A stretch of DNA of 13,902 nucleotides from JAZLDV01 sp045614925 (lineage in GTDB: Bacteria > Bacillota_I > Bacilli_A > Erysipelotrichales > Coprobacillaceae), in assembly GCA_045614925.1 (NCBI GenBank), contig JAZLDV010000035.1:1-13902 (forward strand). The letters are read 5' to 3'. Below, one piece after another: positions 7,917 through 13,768 of this stretch. A program made the translations under genes and the position numbers. The notes beneath the pieces are model-generated. The model was not told the DNA's origin. It made no database searches and worked only from the letters and a program-made list of their open reading frames with translations. Position 1 is the stretch's first letter. Every line of letters begins with the position of its first letter.

Positions 7917-9420
7917 ATGATAAACCTAATAATACTCCAAGTAAAACTGTGATAGAACCACAAACAAATAAGATTCCTTGGAATTTAATTTGGAACTTAG
8001 CCCATTGTCCCCAATCTAATCTTGCTGCAGCTAATGCCCCTAATAATACACCAGAAGTAGGAACGATAAAGTTTGTAAAAGCATCCCCTAATTGATATGC
8101 AACAATTGCAACTTGTCTTTCTACTCCTACTAAGTCTGCTAAAGGAGCCATAATTGGCATAGTTAATGCAGCTTGTCCTGAACCACTTACTACGAAGAAG
8201 TTAAATACTGATTGGAAAATATACATAAACCATGCAGAAACCATAGTAGGTAATCCTTGCATTGCATTAGAGATATTATATAAGATAGTATTTAATACTG
8301 TTCCATTTGTTGGATCAGTTCCACCTAATACAATAATAATCCCTTGTGCCATACCAACACACATTGCTGCTCCTAATAAGTCAGAAGCACCATTGTTGAA
8401 CGCACTTGCAATATCATTTACACTCATATTGTTTAATTTGAAGATAACTCCAATAATACCTGCAACTAATCCCATTACAAAGAATTGTGAAGCAATTTCA
8501 GGAATATAATATCCTTGAGTTACAACTCCCCATACAGTCCAGATCATTGTTGCTACAATTGTTAAAACAACTAATTTATGTCCTAAAGTAAATGGTAATT
8601 CTTCTTTACCTTTTTCTTCAAATTCTTTTCTAAATTCATTATCAGATTCATAAGCAACTGATAATTTTGGATTCTTTTTAATTTTTCTAGCATATAACAT
8701 AGTAAATACAGCAGTTAAAGTTGTAAAGAAAATCCATACAGGAATTCTAAACCAAGCCCCACTCATAACTGGTAAATCTGCAATACCTTGAGCAACTGCT
8801 AAACCAAATGGGTTTTGCCATGATGTCCCAAATCCAATTTGTGTTGCAACATAAGAACACATTAAACCAACAACAGCATCATATCCCATTGCGATAAACA
8901 TAGGAACTAAAATTAATACGAAAGGAATTGCTTCTTCTCCCATACCAAATACAGCTCCACCTAAAGAGAATAAGAATGTTAAAATAGGAATTAATAAGAT
9001 TTCTTTCCCATTTAAAATTCTAATAATTCTTAAAATTCCAGCATCAATAGCACCTGTTTTCATAACGATACCAAAAGCACCACCAACAACTAAAATAAAA
9101 GCAATAATACCAACTGCAGTAGACCATTTATCTCCAACAGTCATACCTTCAAATACATAATTTAATACACCTTGTCTCCCAAAATCTTCAGTTCCAAATA
9201 ATGGAGCCACTTGTGTTACTTTGTTACCATTTTCATCTAATACATATTCAAATGTAGATGCATCGATAACAGTTTTTGTTTTTTCTACCCCATTAATGAC
9301 ATATGTTACTTCTGTTGTTTGATATTTACCAAGTGGTACAAACATAGTTAACACTGCTGCCATAATAACAACCATAAAAATGATAATGTAAGTATGAGGC
9401 ATTTTGATTGTTTTCTTCAT
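7915..9420 (-). CDS. YfcC-family membrane transporter (DcuC/ArcD-like superfamily)
   Basis: A 501-residue integral membrane protein with about 11-12 hydrophobic segments. The first is residues 10-30. A larger extracytoplasmic segment spans about 33-98 and a charged cytoplasmic loop about 244-278. Family signatures are FSLGGAVFGMGEEAIPF (151-167), GFGTSWQNPFGLAVAQG (196-212) and, in the second half, GSGQAALTMPIMAPLAD (413-429) with FIVPTSGVLLG (451-461). These repeat-related hairpins are typical of YfcC and the related C4-dicarboxylate and arginine/ornithine carriers. Substrate is not evident; peptides, amino acids or carboxylates are all possible. Start ATG 9420 has AGGAG 8 nt upstream; the longer frame from 9459 would begin at the predicted transcription start. 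The gene is a single unit with its own promoter and terminator. A role in sialic acid uptake is not supported by sequence. Confidence 0.9.
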   Translation of the reverse strand: MKKTIKMPHTYIIIFMVVIMAAVLTMFVPLGKYQTTEVTYVINGVEKTKTVIDASTFEYVLDENGNKVTQVAPLFGTEDFGRQGVLNYVFEGMTVGDKWSTAVGIIAFILVVGGAFGIVMKTGAIDAGILRIIRILNGKEILLIPILTFLFSLGGAVFGMGEEAIPFVLILVPMFIAMGYDAVVGLMCSYVATQIGFGTSWQNPFGLAVAQGIADLPVMSGAWFRIPVWIFFTTLTAVFTMLYARKIKKNPKLSVAYESDNEFRKEFEEKGKEELPFTLGHKLVVLTIVATMIWTVWGVVTQGYYIPEIASQFFVMGLVAGIIGVIFKLNNMSVNDIASAFNNGASDLLGAAMCVGMAQGIIIVLGGTDPTNGTVLNTILYNISNAMQGLPTMVSAWFMYIFQSVFNFFVVSGSGQAALTMPIMAPLADLVGVERQVAIVAYQLGDAFTNFIVPTSGVLLGALAAARLDWGQWAKFQIKFQGILFVCGSITVLLGVLLGLS

Positions 9421-9464
9421 TTTTTTCTCTCCTTCATTCATTCTACTAAAACATAGCAAGAAAG

Positions 9465-9494
9465 ATTATATAATAATAGTATGTACAATTACAA
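9465..9494 (-). promoter_or_regulatory. Promoter of the YfcC-family gene
   Basis: On the minus strand TTGTAA (9494-9489), an 18-nt spacer and perfect TATAAT (9470-9465) predict initiation near 9458. This leaves a leader of about 38 nt with AGGAG at 9433-9429 before ATG 9420. Confidence 0.55.
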
Positions 9495-9503
9495 GAAAAT
9501 AAT

Positions 9504-9536
9504 GAAAAAAAGAACTTCTCATCGAAAGAAGTTCTT
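9504..9536 (-). terminator. Intrinsic terminator of the ROK kinase gene
   Basis: A 10-bp perfect stem AAGAACTTCT / AGAAGTTCTT (9510-9519 with 9527-9536) has a 7-nt loop. On the minus strand it is followed by TTTTTTTCATT. It lies just after the ROK stop codon at 9547. Confidence 0.85.
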
Positions 9537-9546
9537 ATTTTTACTA

Positions 9547-10464
9547 TTATAATCTAGACATTGGTAGCATTGCAGCACCAATTGCACCACAATCTTCTAG
9601 TTCATTTTGTAATAATGCGATATGTCCTTGCATACCAACATGGATTTTAGAATTAAATGCTTCTACTAAACGATCAAAGAAATGTTCTTTAGCTTTCATT
9701 ACTCCTCCACCAATAATAATACAATGTGGATCAACAGTATGAGAAATATTAGCAAACATAGTAGAGATATTATCAATAAATTCATCAACTAAACCTTGAG
9801 CAACTTCATTTCCATTTGCTGCTAATTCAAATACATTTCCAGCATGAGCAACTTCATCACCAATTAATTCTTTTCCTTTACGAGTTAAAGCAGTTCCACT
9901 TGCTTCCCCTTCAGCAGCACCAGGATTTAAAGCACCAAATTTATAACCATTGTTTTTAACAATAATATTACCAATTTCACCAGCATGACCTCTTCCACCT
10001 GATACTAATTTACCATCAACAACAAATGCTCCACCAATACCTGTAGAAATTGTTACATAAAAACAAGTAGGTTTACCTTTTCCTGCACCTAAAATAGCTT
10101 CAGCAAGTCCAGCAACATTTGCATCGTTATCAATAAATGTAGGTAAGTTAAATTTTTCTTTTAATTTATCACAGATAGGATATCCTTCAAATCCTTTTCC
10201 TAAGTTTGTAGCCATGATCATAACACCTTTAACAGTATCAACAGGTCCAGGAACACCAATTCCAATACCTTCTACATTTTCAATTCCTTGACATGCACTA
10301 TAATCTAAGCTTTCAATCATTCTGATAATTTTTTCAGTCACATAATCTGGACCATGTTGTTTTTCAGTTGATTCTTTAACTTCACTATATGTCGCACCTT
10401 GTTCATCTACTAATAAAGTACGTACATTTGTTCCACCTAAATCAATTCCAATATAATATTTCAT
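9547..10464 (-). CDS. ROK-family sugar kinase (glucokinase-like) without the zinc cysteine cluster
   Basis: A 305-residue cytoplasmic kinase that phosphorylates a hexose with ATP. Visible motifs: phosphate-1 loop GIDLGGTNVR (6-15), GIGIGVPGPVD (66-76), catalytic NDAN with Asp114, second phosphate loop TISTGIGGAFV (138-148), substrate-binding GRGHAGEIGN (157-166) and GGGVM in the adenosine region (252-256). Length is normal. The zinc-binding CxCGxxGCxE motif that normally follows GHxxIG is absent: residues 171-188 (NNGYKFGALNPGAAEGEA) contain no cysteine, yet the flanking EASGTAL is kept. Substrate may be glucose, N-acetylmannosamine or another hexose. A ManNAc kinase role would suit the neighbouring sialidase, but no other sialate catabolic gene is in view. 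AGGAG (10477-10473) is 8 nt before the start. The gene has its own terminator; upstream TATAAT copies at 10497-10492 and 10509-10504 are promoter candidates with poor -35 boxes. Confidence 0.92.
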   Translation of the reverse strand: MKYYIGIDLGGTNVRTLLVDEQGATYSEVKESTEKQHGPDYVTEKIIRMIESLDYSACQGIENVEGIGIGVPGPVDTVKGVMIMATNLGKGFEGYPICDKLKEKFNLPTFIDNDANVAGLAEAILGAGKGKPTCFYVTISTGIGGAFVVDGKLVSGGRGHAGEIGNIIVKNNGYKFGALNPGAAEGEASGTALTRKGKELIGDEVAHAGNVFELAANGNEVAQGLVDEFIDNISTMFANISHTVDPHCIIIGGGVMKAKEHFFDRLVEAFNSKIHVGMQGHIALLQNELEDCGAIGAAMLPMSRL

Positions 10465-10505
10465 ATAAAAATCTCCTCTTTAATAATGTAAATTATATGA
10501 ATAAT

Positions 10506-10540
10506 TATATAATAAAAGAACTATTTTTCATAGTTCTTTT
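10506..10540 (-). terminator. Intrinsic terminator of the RluA-family gene
   Basis: An 11-bp perfect stem AAAAGAACTAT / ATAGTTCTTTT (10514-10524 with 10530-10540) has a 5-nt loop. On the minus strand the tail is TTTTATTATAT. The stem starts within the stop codon (10541-10539) of the pseudouridine synthase. Confidence 0.8.
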
Positions 10541-11507
10541 ACTTGAATAATTCTTTTTTTATTTTTTTAAGATTTGATGGTAATGGACATACAAATGTCT
10601 TATCCAATAGATATTTTAATGATCCTATAGGCTTAGTAAATGTAACACTATAAGCATGTAAAAACTGATGATCTAAATGATATGTTTTCTTAATATATCT
10701 ATTTAATTCAAAATCACCATATTTGCTATCACCAATTAATGGATGATTGACACTTGATAGATGAACTCTAATCTGATGTGTTCTTCCTGTCACTAATTTA
10801 ACTTTAACTAAAGATAAATCATTTTTATATTCTAAATGCTTAACAATTGTATGCATCATTAATGCTCCAGGTGTATTTTCTGAAACAATTTTAACTAAAG
10901 AACGATCACTTTCTTTTTTCATATATCCAATAAGATCTGCATCACCCATATAACCCTTACATATTGTCAGATATTCTTTATCAATACAATGACGTTTTTT
11001 CATCATTTCATTCAAATCCTGTAATGCTCTCATTGTTTTTCCAAAAATCACAATACCACTTGTATTTCTATCTAATCTATGAACTGGTCCTGGTGTAAAT
11101 CCTAATGTAGAAGAAGGATCATATTCTCCTTTATTATATAAATAAGTTAAAACCTGATTAGATAAAGTATTCATTTCTTCATTAATATCTTCATGAACCA
11201 ATAAACCTGCAGGTTTAGAAACAATCAGAATATTGTCATCTTCATAAACAACTTCAAATTCAATTTTCAGATTATATATACTGACTGGTTTTGTATATTC
11301 TTTAAATTTATCTTCATATAAGAATAATTCAACCACATCACCTTTTTTTACAATATAATTTTCTTTTACTTTAACTCCATTCACTTTAACATCTTTTTTT
11401 CTTAACATTTTATAAACTAATTGTGGAGGAGCCTGACACAATAATTTCTTTAAATATTTATCAATTCTTTGATTTTCATAATTTTCATCTATAATTAATT
11501 TCTTCAT
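10539..11507 (-). CDS. RluA-family RNA pseudouridine synthase with S4 domain
   Basis: A 322-residue cytoplasmic enzyme that isomerises specific uridines, most likely in 23S rRNA, to pseudouridine. An S4 RNA-binding domain spans about residues 12-72 (RIDKYLKKLL... VKVNGVKVKENYIVKKGDVVEL). The RluA catalytic domain follows: VVYEDDNILIVSKPAGLLVH (87-105), motif II PVHRLDRNTSGIVIF with catalytic Asp146, KEYLTICKG (177-185), motif III VKLVTGRTHQIRVHL (236-250) and HPLIGDSKYG (255-264). Order and length match the RluC/RluD-type enzymes of Bacillota; the target uridine cannot be told from sequence. The ATG has a modest GGTGAT site 3-4 nt upstream. A perfect TATAAT at 11528-11523 lies just upstream on the minus strand, without a good -35. 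The gene is divergent from the NUDIX unit. Confidence 0.93.
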   Translation of the reverse strand: MKKLIIDENYENQRIDKYLKKLLCQAPPQLVYKMLRKKDVKVNGVKVKENYIVKKGDVVELFLYEDKFKEYTKPVSIYNLKIEFEVVYEDDNILIVSKPAGLLVHEDINEEMNTLSNQVLTYLYNKGEYDPSSTLGFTPGPVHRLDRNTSGIVIFGKTMRALQDLNEMMKKRHCIDKEYLTICKGYMGDADLIGYMKKESDRSLVKIVSENTPGALMMHTIVKHLEYKNDLSLVKVKLVTGRTHQIRVHLSSVNHPLIGDSKYGDFELNRYIKKTYHLDHQFLHAYSVTFTKPIGSLKYLLDKTFVCPLPSNLKKIKKELFK

Positions 11508-11564
11508 AAAATCACCAAATACATTATACTAAAAATTCTTTTAAAAATATATAAAAAAATTACA

Positions 11565-11578
11565 TGTAAACCTTTACA
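11565..11578. promoter_or_regulatory. Operator-like inverted repeat TGTAAA-CC-TTTACA
   Basis: A perfect 6-2-6 inverted repeat (TGTAAACCTTTACA) whose right half is also the -35 hexamer of the rightward promoter at 11573-11600. It overlaps a second palindrome, TTACATGTAA (11560-11569). This placement is what a repressor site would look like. No regulator can be named from the sequence. Confidence 0.35.
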
Positions 11579-11600
11579 ATATTTTTTAAACGTGTATAAT
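11573..11600 (+). promoter_or_regulatory. Strong rightward promoter for the structured RNA / NUDIX leader
   Basis: TTTACA (11573-11578), a 16-nt spacer and perfect TATAAT (11595-11600) predict a transcript beginning near 11607. The promoter lies about 130 nt upstream of the NUDIX start and directly precedes three consecutive hairpins. Confidence 0.65.
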
Positions 11601-11606
11601 AATGAA

Positions 11607-11705
11607 TCGTTGAGTGTCAATCACTTAACCCCCTATTATCATCCTAACGTGTAAAAAAATAGTAGGGAAAGAAAGTATGTCCCCCACATACTTTCTTTTT
11701 GTTTT
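11607..11705 (+). ncRNA. Structured, terminator-ended RNA: small RNA or attenuator leader of the NUDIX gene
   Basis: About 95 nt after a good promoter fold into three consecutive hairpins. Hairpin 1: GTTGAGTG (11609-11616) with CACTTAAC (11622-11629), 8 bp including one G-U, loop TCAAT. Hairpin 2: CCCTATTA (11631-11638) with TAGTAGGG (11660-11667), 8 bp with one U-G, and a 21-nt loop rich in A. Hairpin 3 is a terminator. There is no meaningful open frame inside. I do not recognise a known riboswitch; it lacks the hallmarks of T-box, purine, preQ1, TPP and SAM types. It could be a stand-alone small RNA or a leader whose terminator controls the NUDIX gene 31 nt downstream. Confidence 0.5.
11668..11705 (+). 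terminator. Intrinsic terminator ending the leader/small RNA
   Basis: AAAGAAAGTATGT (11668-11680) pairs perfectly over 13 bp with ACATACTTTCTTT (11686-11698), loop CCCCC, followed by TTGTTTTG. It lies upstream of the NUDIX gene on the same strand, so it either ends a small RNA or acts as an attenuator. Confidence 0.8.
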
Positions 11706-11706
11706 G

Positions 11707-11715
11707 TGCTATAAT
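11707..11715 (+). promoter_or_regulatory. Possible extended -10 promoter immediately before the NUDIX gene
   Basis: TGcTATAAT is a perfect extended -10 element, but no good -35 is present. Initiation near 11722 would fall on the ribosome binding site AGGGAG (11721-11726) and probably truncate it. This makes expression from the upstream promoter through the terminator an attractive alternative. Confidence 0.4.
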
Positions 11716-11735
11716 AATAAAGGGAGATGATAATA

Positions 11736-12272
11736 ATGGAAAAAGAATTAAATAGAGAAATAATTATGGATGGAAAAATTATGCTTGTCACTAAAGAAGA
11801 AGTTGAATTAGAAAATGGTGCACATGCATATAGAGAAGTTGTCTATCACAATGGTGGAGCTTGTATTTTAGCTATTGAAGATAATTGTATCTTATTAGTA
11901 AAACAGTTCAGATATCCAAATAGACTTTATACTTTAGAAATTCCTGCAGGAAAATTAGAAAAAGGTGAAGATCCTAAAGATGCAGTTATTAGAGAATTAG
12001 AAGAAGAAACAAACAGACGTGCAAAAGACGTCAGATTTATTTCTAAATTCTTACCTTCACCAGGTTATACAAGTGAATGGCTTCATTTATATGAAGCATT
12101 AGACTTCGAGGAAGTGACTGATGCCCTAACAGGTGATGATGATGAATTTATTGATGTAGTAAAAATAGATTTAGAAGATGCCTATAAAGCAATCTTTGAT
12201 GGTCGTATTGTTGATGCAAAAACTGTTATTGCTATTCAATATGCATATACACAAAAATTATTAAACAAATAA
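11736..12272 (+). CDS. NUDIX hydrolase, ADP-ribose pyrophosphatase type
   Basis: A 178-residue cytoplasmic enzyme expected to split ADP-ribose into AMP and ribose 5-phosphate. The typical fold is visible: strand GGACILAIEDNCILLVKQFR (40-59), YTLEIPAGKLEKGE and the Nudix helix (72-93, GX5EX7RELEEET), then KFLPSPGYTSEWLHLYEAL (104-122), the signature of the ADP-ribose subfamily. The conserved Gly near the end of the Nudix box is replaced by Asn93, and the next hydrophobic residue by Arg94; the metal-binding glutamates of RELEEE are intact. Start: AGGGAG lies 9 nt before ATG 11736. The in-frame ATG at 11727 directly abuts that site and is unlikely. No terminator is visible after the stop. An insertion sequence begins about 10 nt downstream. 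Confidence 0.9.
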   Translation: MEKELNREIIMDGKIMLVTKEEVELENGAHAYREVVYHNGGACILAIEDNCILLVKQFRYPNRLYTLEIPAGKLEKGEDPKDAVIRELEEETNRRAKDVRFISKFLPSPGYTSEWLHLYEALDFEEVTDALTGDDDEFIDVVKIDLEDAYKAIFDGRIVDAKTVIAIQYAYTQKLLNK

Positions 12273-12281
12273 AGTCGGTTA

Positions 12282-12303
12282 TTGATATGTACCCTCTTTA
12301 CTG
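12282..12303 (+). repeat. Left terminal inverted repeat of the insertion sequence
   Basis: TTGATATGTACCC matches the right end (13750-13762, complement) at 12 of 13 positions. Further in, the CTGG at 12301-12304 and its counterpart CCAG at 13740-13743 also match. It contains TGaTATGTA, a possible extended -10. Confidence 0.8.
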
Positions 12304-12329
12304 GGCAAACCAGTAAGGAGGGTATTTTT
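12290..12329 (+). terminator. IS left-end hairpin: intrinsic terminator that also masks the OrfA ribosome binding site
   Basis: TACCCTCTTTACTGG (12290-12304) pairs over 15 bp (one U-G) with CCAGTAAGGAGGGTA (12310-12324), loop GCAAA, followed by TTTTT. The right arm contains the OrfA Shine-Dalgarno AGGAGG (12316-12321), 10 nt before its ATG. Transcripts entering from the NUDIX side would form the whole hairpin, ending transcription and hiding the site. This is a known style of IS self-protection against read-through. Confidence 0.75.
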
Positions 12330-12331
12330 AT

Positions 12332-12880
12332 ATGCGTTATAGTTTTGAATTTAAATTAGAATGTGTACAGTTCTATAAAACTACAGGGACTTATCCACCA
12401 TCCCCTGAAGGTGTTAAGTTAAATTCTTTTAAGAGTAGAGTTAGAGAATGGACAAGTTTGTATAATGAACATGGAGCTGAAGTACTAAGGCATTTAAATG
12501 AAAATCGTAAATGGACACCAGAAGAAAAACTATTTTTAATAAATCAATATAAAGCCGGTAAAACCATGAATTCTGTTGCAGTTGAAGCAGGCATACGATG
12601 TTGTCTTTTATCTGTTTGGATTCGCAAATATGAAGAATTAGGATATAATGGTCTTGTAGAATCTAAGAAAGGTAGACCACGTAGGAATCCGAATATGAGT
12701 AAAAAGATAATTAAACAAAGAGAATTGACTGAATCTGAATTGGAAGAATTGATCAGATTAAGAAGTGAAAATGAATCTATCAAAACAGAGATAGAAGTAT
12801 TAAAAAAATCGATCGCCTTGAGAAAGGAAAAGGAAGCTGCGCGTCTCAAGGCGAAAAAGCAGCGATTATCAAAGAACTAA
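12332..12880 (+). CDS. IS3-family (IS150-like) OrfA, DNA-binding subunit
   Basis: A 182-residue protein with helix-turn-helix DNA-binding regions (about residues 1-50, FEFKLECVQFY...SFKSRVREWTSLYNEHG; and about 63-110, EEKLFLINQYKAGKTMNSVAVEAG...VWIRKYEELG), then a basic stretch (KKGRPRRNPN) and a Leu-rich coiled coil (about 130-160) for oligomerisation. The layout follows IS150 InsJ, including the KK pair encoded by the frameshift site. It binds the inverted repeats and regulates transposition. ATG 12332 has AGGAGG 10 nt upstream, inside a hairpin. The frame overlaps the OrfB frame, which is open from 12775. Confidence 0.9.
   Translation: MRYSFEFKLECVQFYKTTGTYPPSPEGVKLNSFKSRVREWTSLYNEHGAEVLRHLNENRKWTPEEKLFLINQYKAGKTMNSVAVEAGIRCCLLSVWIRKYEELGYNGLVESKKGRPRRNPNMSKKIIKQRELTESELEELIRLRSENESIKTEIEVLKKSIALRKEKEAARLKAKKQRLSKN
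12802..12854 (+). promoter_or_regulatory. Programmed -1 frameshift signal joining OrfA to OrfB
   Basis: The slippery heptamer A AAA AAA (12802-12808) is in the OrfA reading phase (TTA AAA AAA TCG). After a 4-nt spacer comes an 11-bp perfect stem TCGCCTTGAGA / TCTCAAGGCGA (12813-12823 with 12844-12854). A -1 slip enters the OrfB frame and gives a fused transposase of about 460 residues (159 from OrfA). A second, weaker slip site (G AAA AAG, 12853-12859) lies downstream. Confidence 0.82.
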
Positions 12881-12918
12881 GAGAACAAGGATATAAACTA
12901 AAATATCTATTAAAAGCT

Positions 12919-13713
12919 ATGAGATTATCTAAATCAACATATTACTTTGAAATATCAAAAGATGATAAGGTAGCTATAAGAAATCAAGAATTAACTAAAG
13001 AAATAGAATGGTTGTTTAATAAACATAAAGGAAGATATGGTGTTAGACGTGTATATCAAACATTAAAAGCAAAAGGGTTTGATGTTAACCATAAGCGTGT
13101 ACAAAGAATCATGCATTTGAATGGATGGTTAGGAAAACGCCCTAAAGAAAAATATCATTCTTATAAAGGTAATGTAGGTAAAGTGGCAGATAATATTATT
13201 AACAGAGATTTTAAAGCTACTGCACCATTACAAAAATGGACTACAGATGTTTCACAATTTAATTTTTCATGGGGAAAATGTTATATTTCACCAATCTTAG
13301 ATATGTATTCAAATGAAATAATTTCTTATGATTTATCATTAAGTCCAAATTTTGAGCAGATAACAAATATGCTTGATAAAGCATATGAAAAGTTTCCAGT
13401 ATTAAATGGATTGATTTTTCACTCTGATCAGGGATGGCAATATCAAAATCCACAATATATAAATTCATTAAAAGAACATGGAATAATTCAATCCATGTCT
13501 CGTAAAGGAAATTGTTATGATAACAGTATAATGGAAACTTTCTTTGGAAGATTAAAGAATGAAGTGTATTATGGGTATGAAAATAATTATAAATCATTTG
13601 AAGATTTTTCTGATGCAATAAAAGAATATATAAATTATTATAATAACGAGAGAATTCAAGCAAAAACAAAATGGATGCCACCTATTAAATATAGGATAGC
13701 ATCCATATGTTAA
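12919..13713 (+). CDS. IS3-family OrfB, DDE transposase catalytic domain
   Basis: The RNase H-like integrase core (rve) that cuts and joins DNA. Counted from ATG 12919 (264 residues): an N-terminal HTH_21-type segment KGRYGVRRVYQTLKAKGF (37-54) and the catalytic triad Asp110 (TTDVSQF), Asp170 (HSDQGWQYQ) and Glu206 (NSIMETFFGRLKNE). The D-E spacing is 35 residues, exactly the DD(35)E of the IS3 family. GNCYDNSIME and the end YYNNERIQAKTKWMPP are family hallmarks. The frame is open from 12775, and the upstream residues EKAAIIKELREQGYKLKYLLKAM are clearly coding, so the working protein is expected to be the OrfA-OrfB frameshift fusion (12332-13713). Independent initiation at 12919 is doubtful, as no good ribosome binding site precedes it. 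Confidence 0.93.
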   Translation: MRLSKSTYYFEISKDDKVAIRNQELTKEIEWLFNKHKGRYGVRRVYQTLKAKGFDVNHKRVQRIMHLNGWLGKRPKEKYHSYKGNVGKVADNIINRDFKATAPLQKWTTDVSQFNFSWGKCYISPILDMYSNEIISYDLSLSPNFEQITNMLDKAYEKFPVLNGLIFHSDQGWQYQNPQYINSLKEHGIIQSMSRKGNCYDNSIMETFFGRLKNEVYYGYENNYKSFEDFSDAIKEYINYYNNERIQAKTKWMPPIKYRIASIC

Positions 13714-13740
13714 ACTTATAAAACTAAATTTTCACGTGTC

Positions 13741-13762
13741 CAGGATTTTGGGTACACATCAA
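13741..13762 (-). repeat. Right terminal inverted repeat of the insertion sequence
   Basis: The end GGGTACACATCAA is the complement of TTGATGTGTACCC and pairs with the left end with one mismatch. TTGGGT (13748-13753) could act as an outward -35 box in a circle junction. Confidence 0.8.
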
Positions 13763-13768
13763 TTACTC

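Larger units (their letters stand above)
12282..13762 (+). mobile_element. Complete IS3-family insertion sequence (IS150-like), 1481 bp
   Basis: The element has two overlapping frames (OrfA and OrfB) joined by a -1 frameshift, and imperfect terminal inverted repeats. Left TTGATATGTACCC (12282-12294) and right, read inward, TTGATGTGTACCC differ at one position. Three-base flanks TTA (12279-12281 and 13763-13765) look like a target duplication. If the ends are instead set at the TG/CA usual for IS3 elements (12283-13761), the flanks do not match over 3 bp. Both frames, all three catalytic acidic residues and both ends are present, so the copy looks active. It sits between the convergent NUDIX and CoaX genes and interrupts neither. 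Confidence 0.92.

Noticed and set aside
9547..10464. Naming the ROK gene nanK (ManNAc kinase)
   Set aside because: ROK motifs alone do not reveal the substrate, and no nanA, nanE or nagA/nagB gene is in the window. Closeness to a sialidase, with unrelated genes in between, is not enough.
11607..11667. PreQ1-like riboswitch upstream of the NUDIX gene
   Set aside because: The C-run and A-rich segment are superficially similar, but the compact P1 stem, the fixed loop and the A-tract pairing order of preQ1-I are absent, and the downstream gene is unrelated to queuosine.
12544..12849. Minus-strand frame of 101 codons opposite OrfA
   Set aside because: It is a shadow of the IS OrfA coding frame, with no ribosome binding site or recognisable motif.
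13259..13681. Minus-strand frame of 140 codons opposite OrfB
   Set aside because: It is antisense to the DDE transposase core, where the plus strand carries all catalytic motifs.
12332..13713. Broken transposase (frameshift mutation) instead of programmed frameshift
   Set aside because: The slippery heptamer, the spaced stem-loop and the intact catalytic residues match the normal two-frame organisation of IS3 elements.
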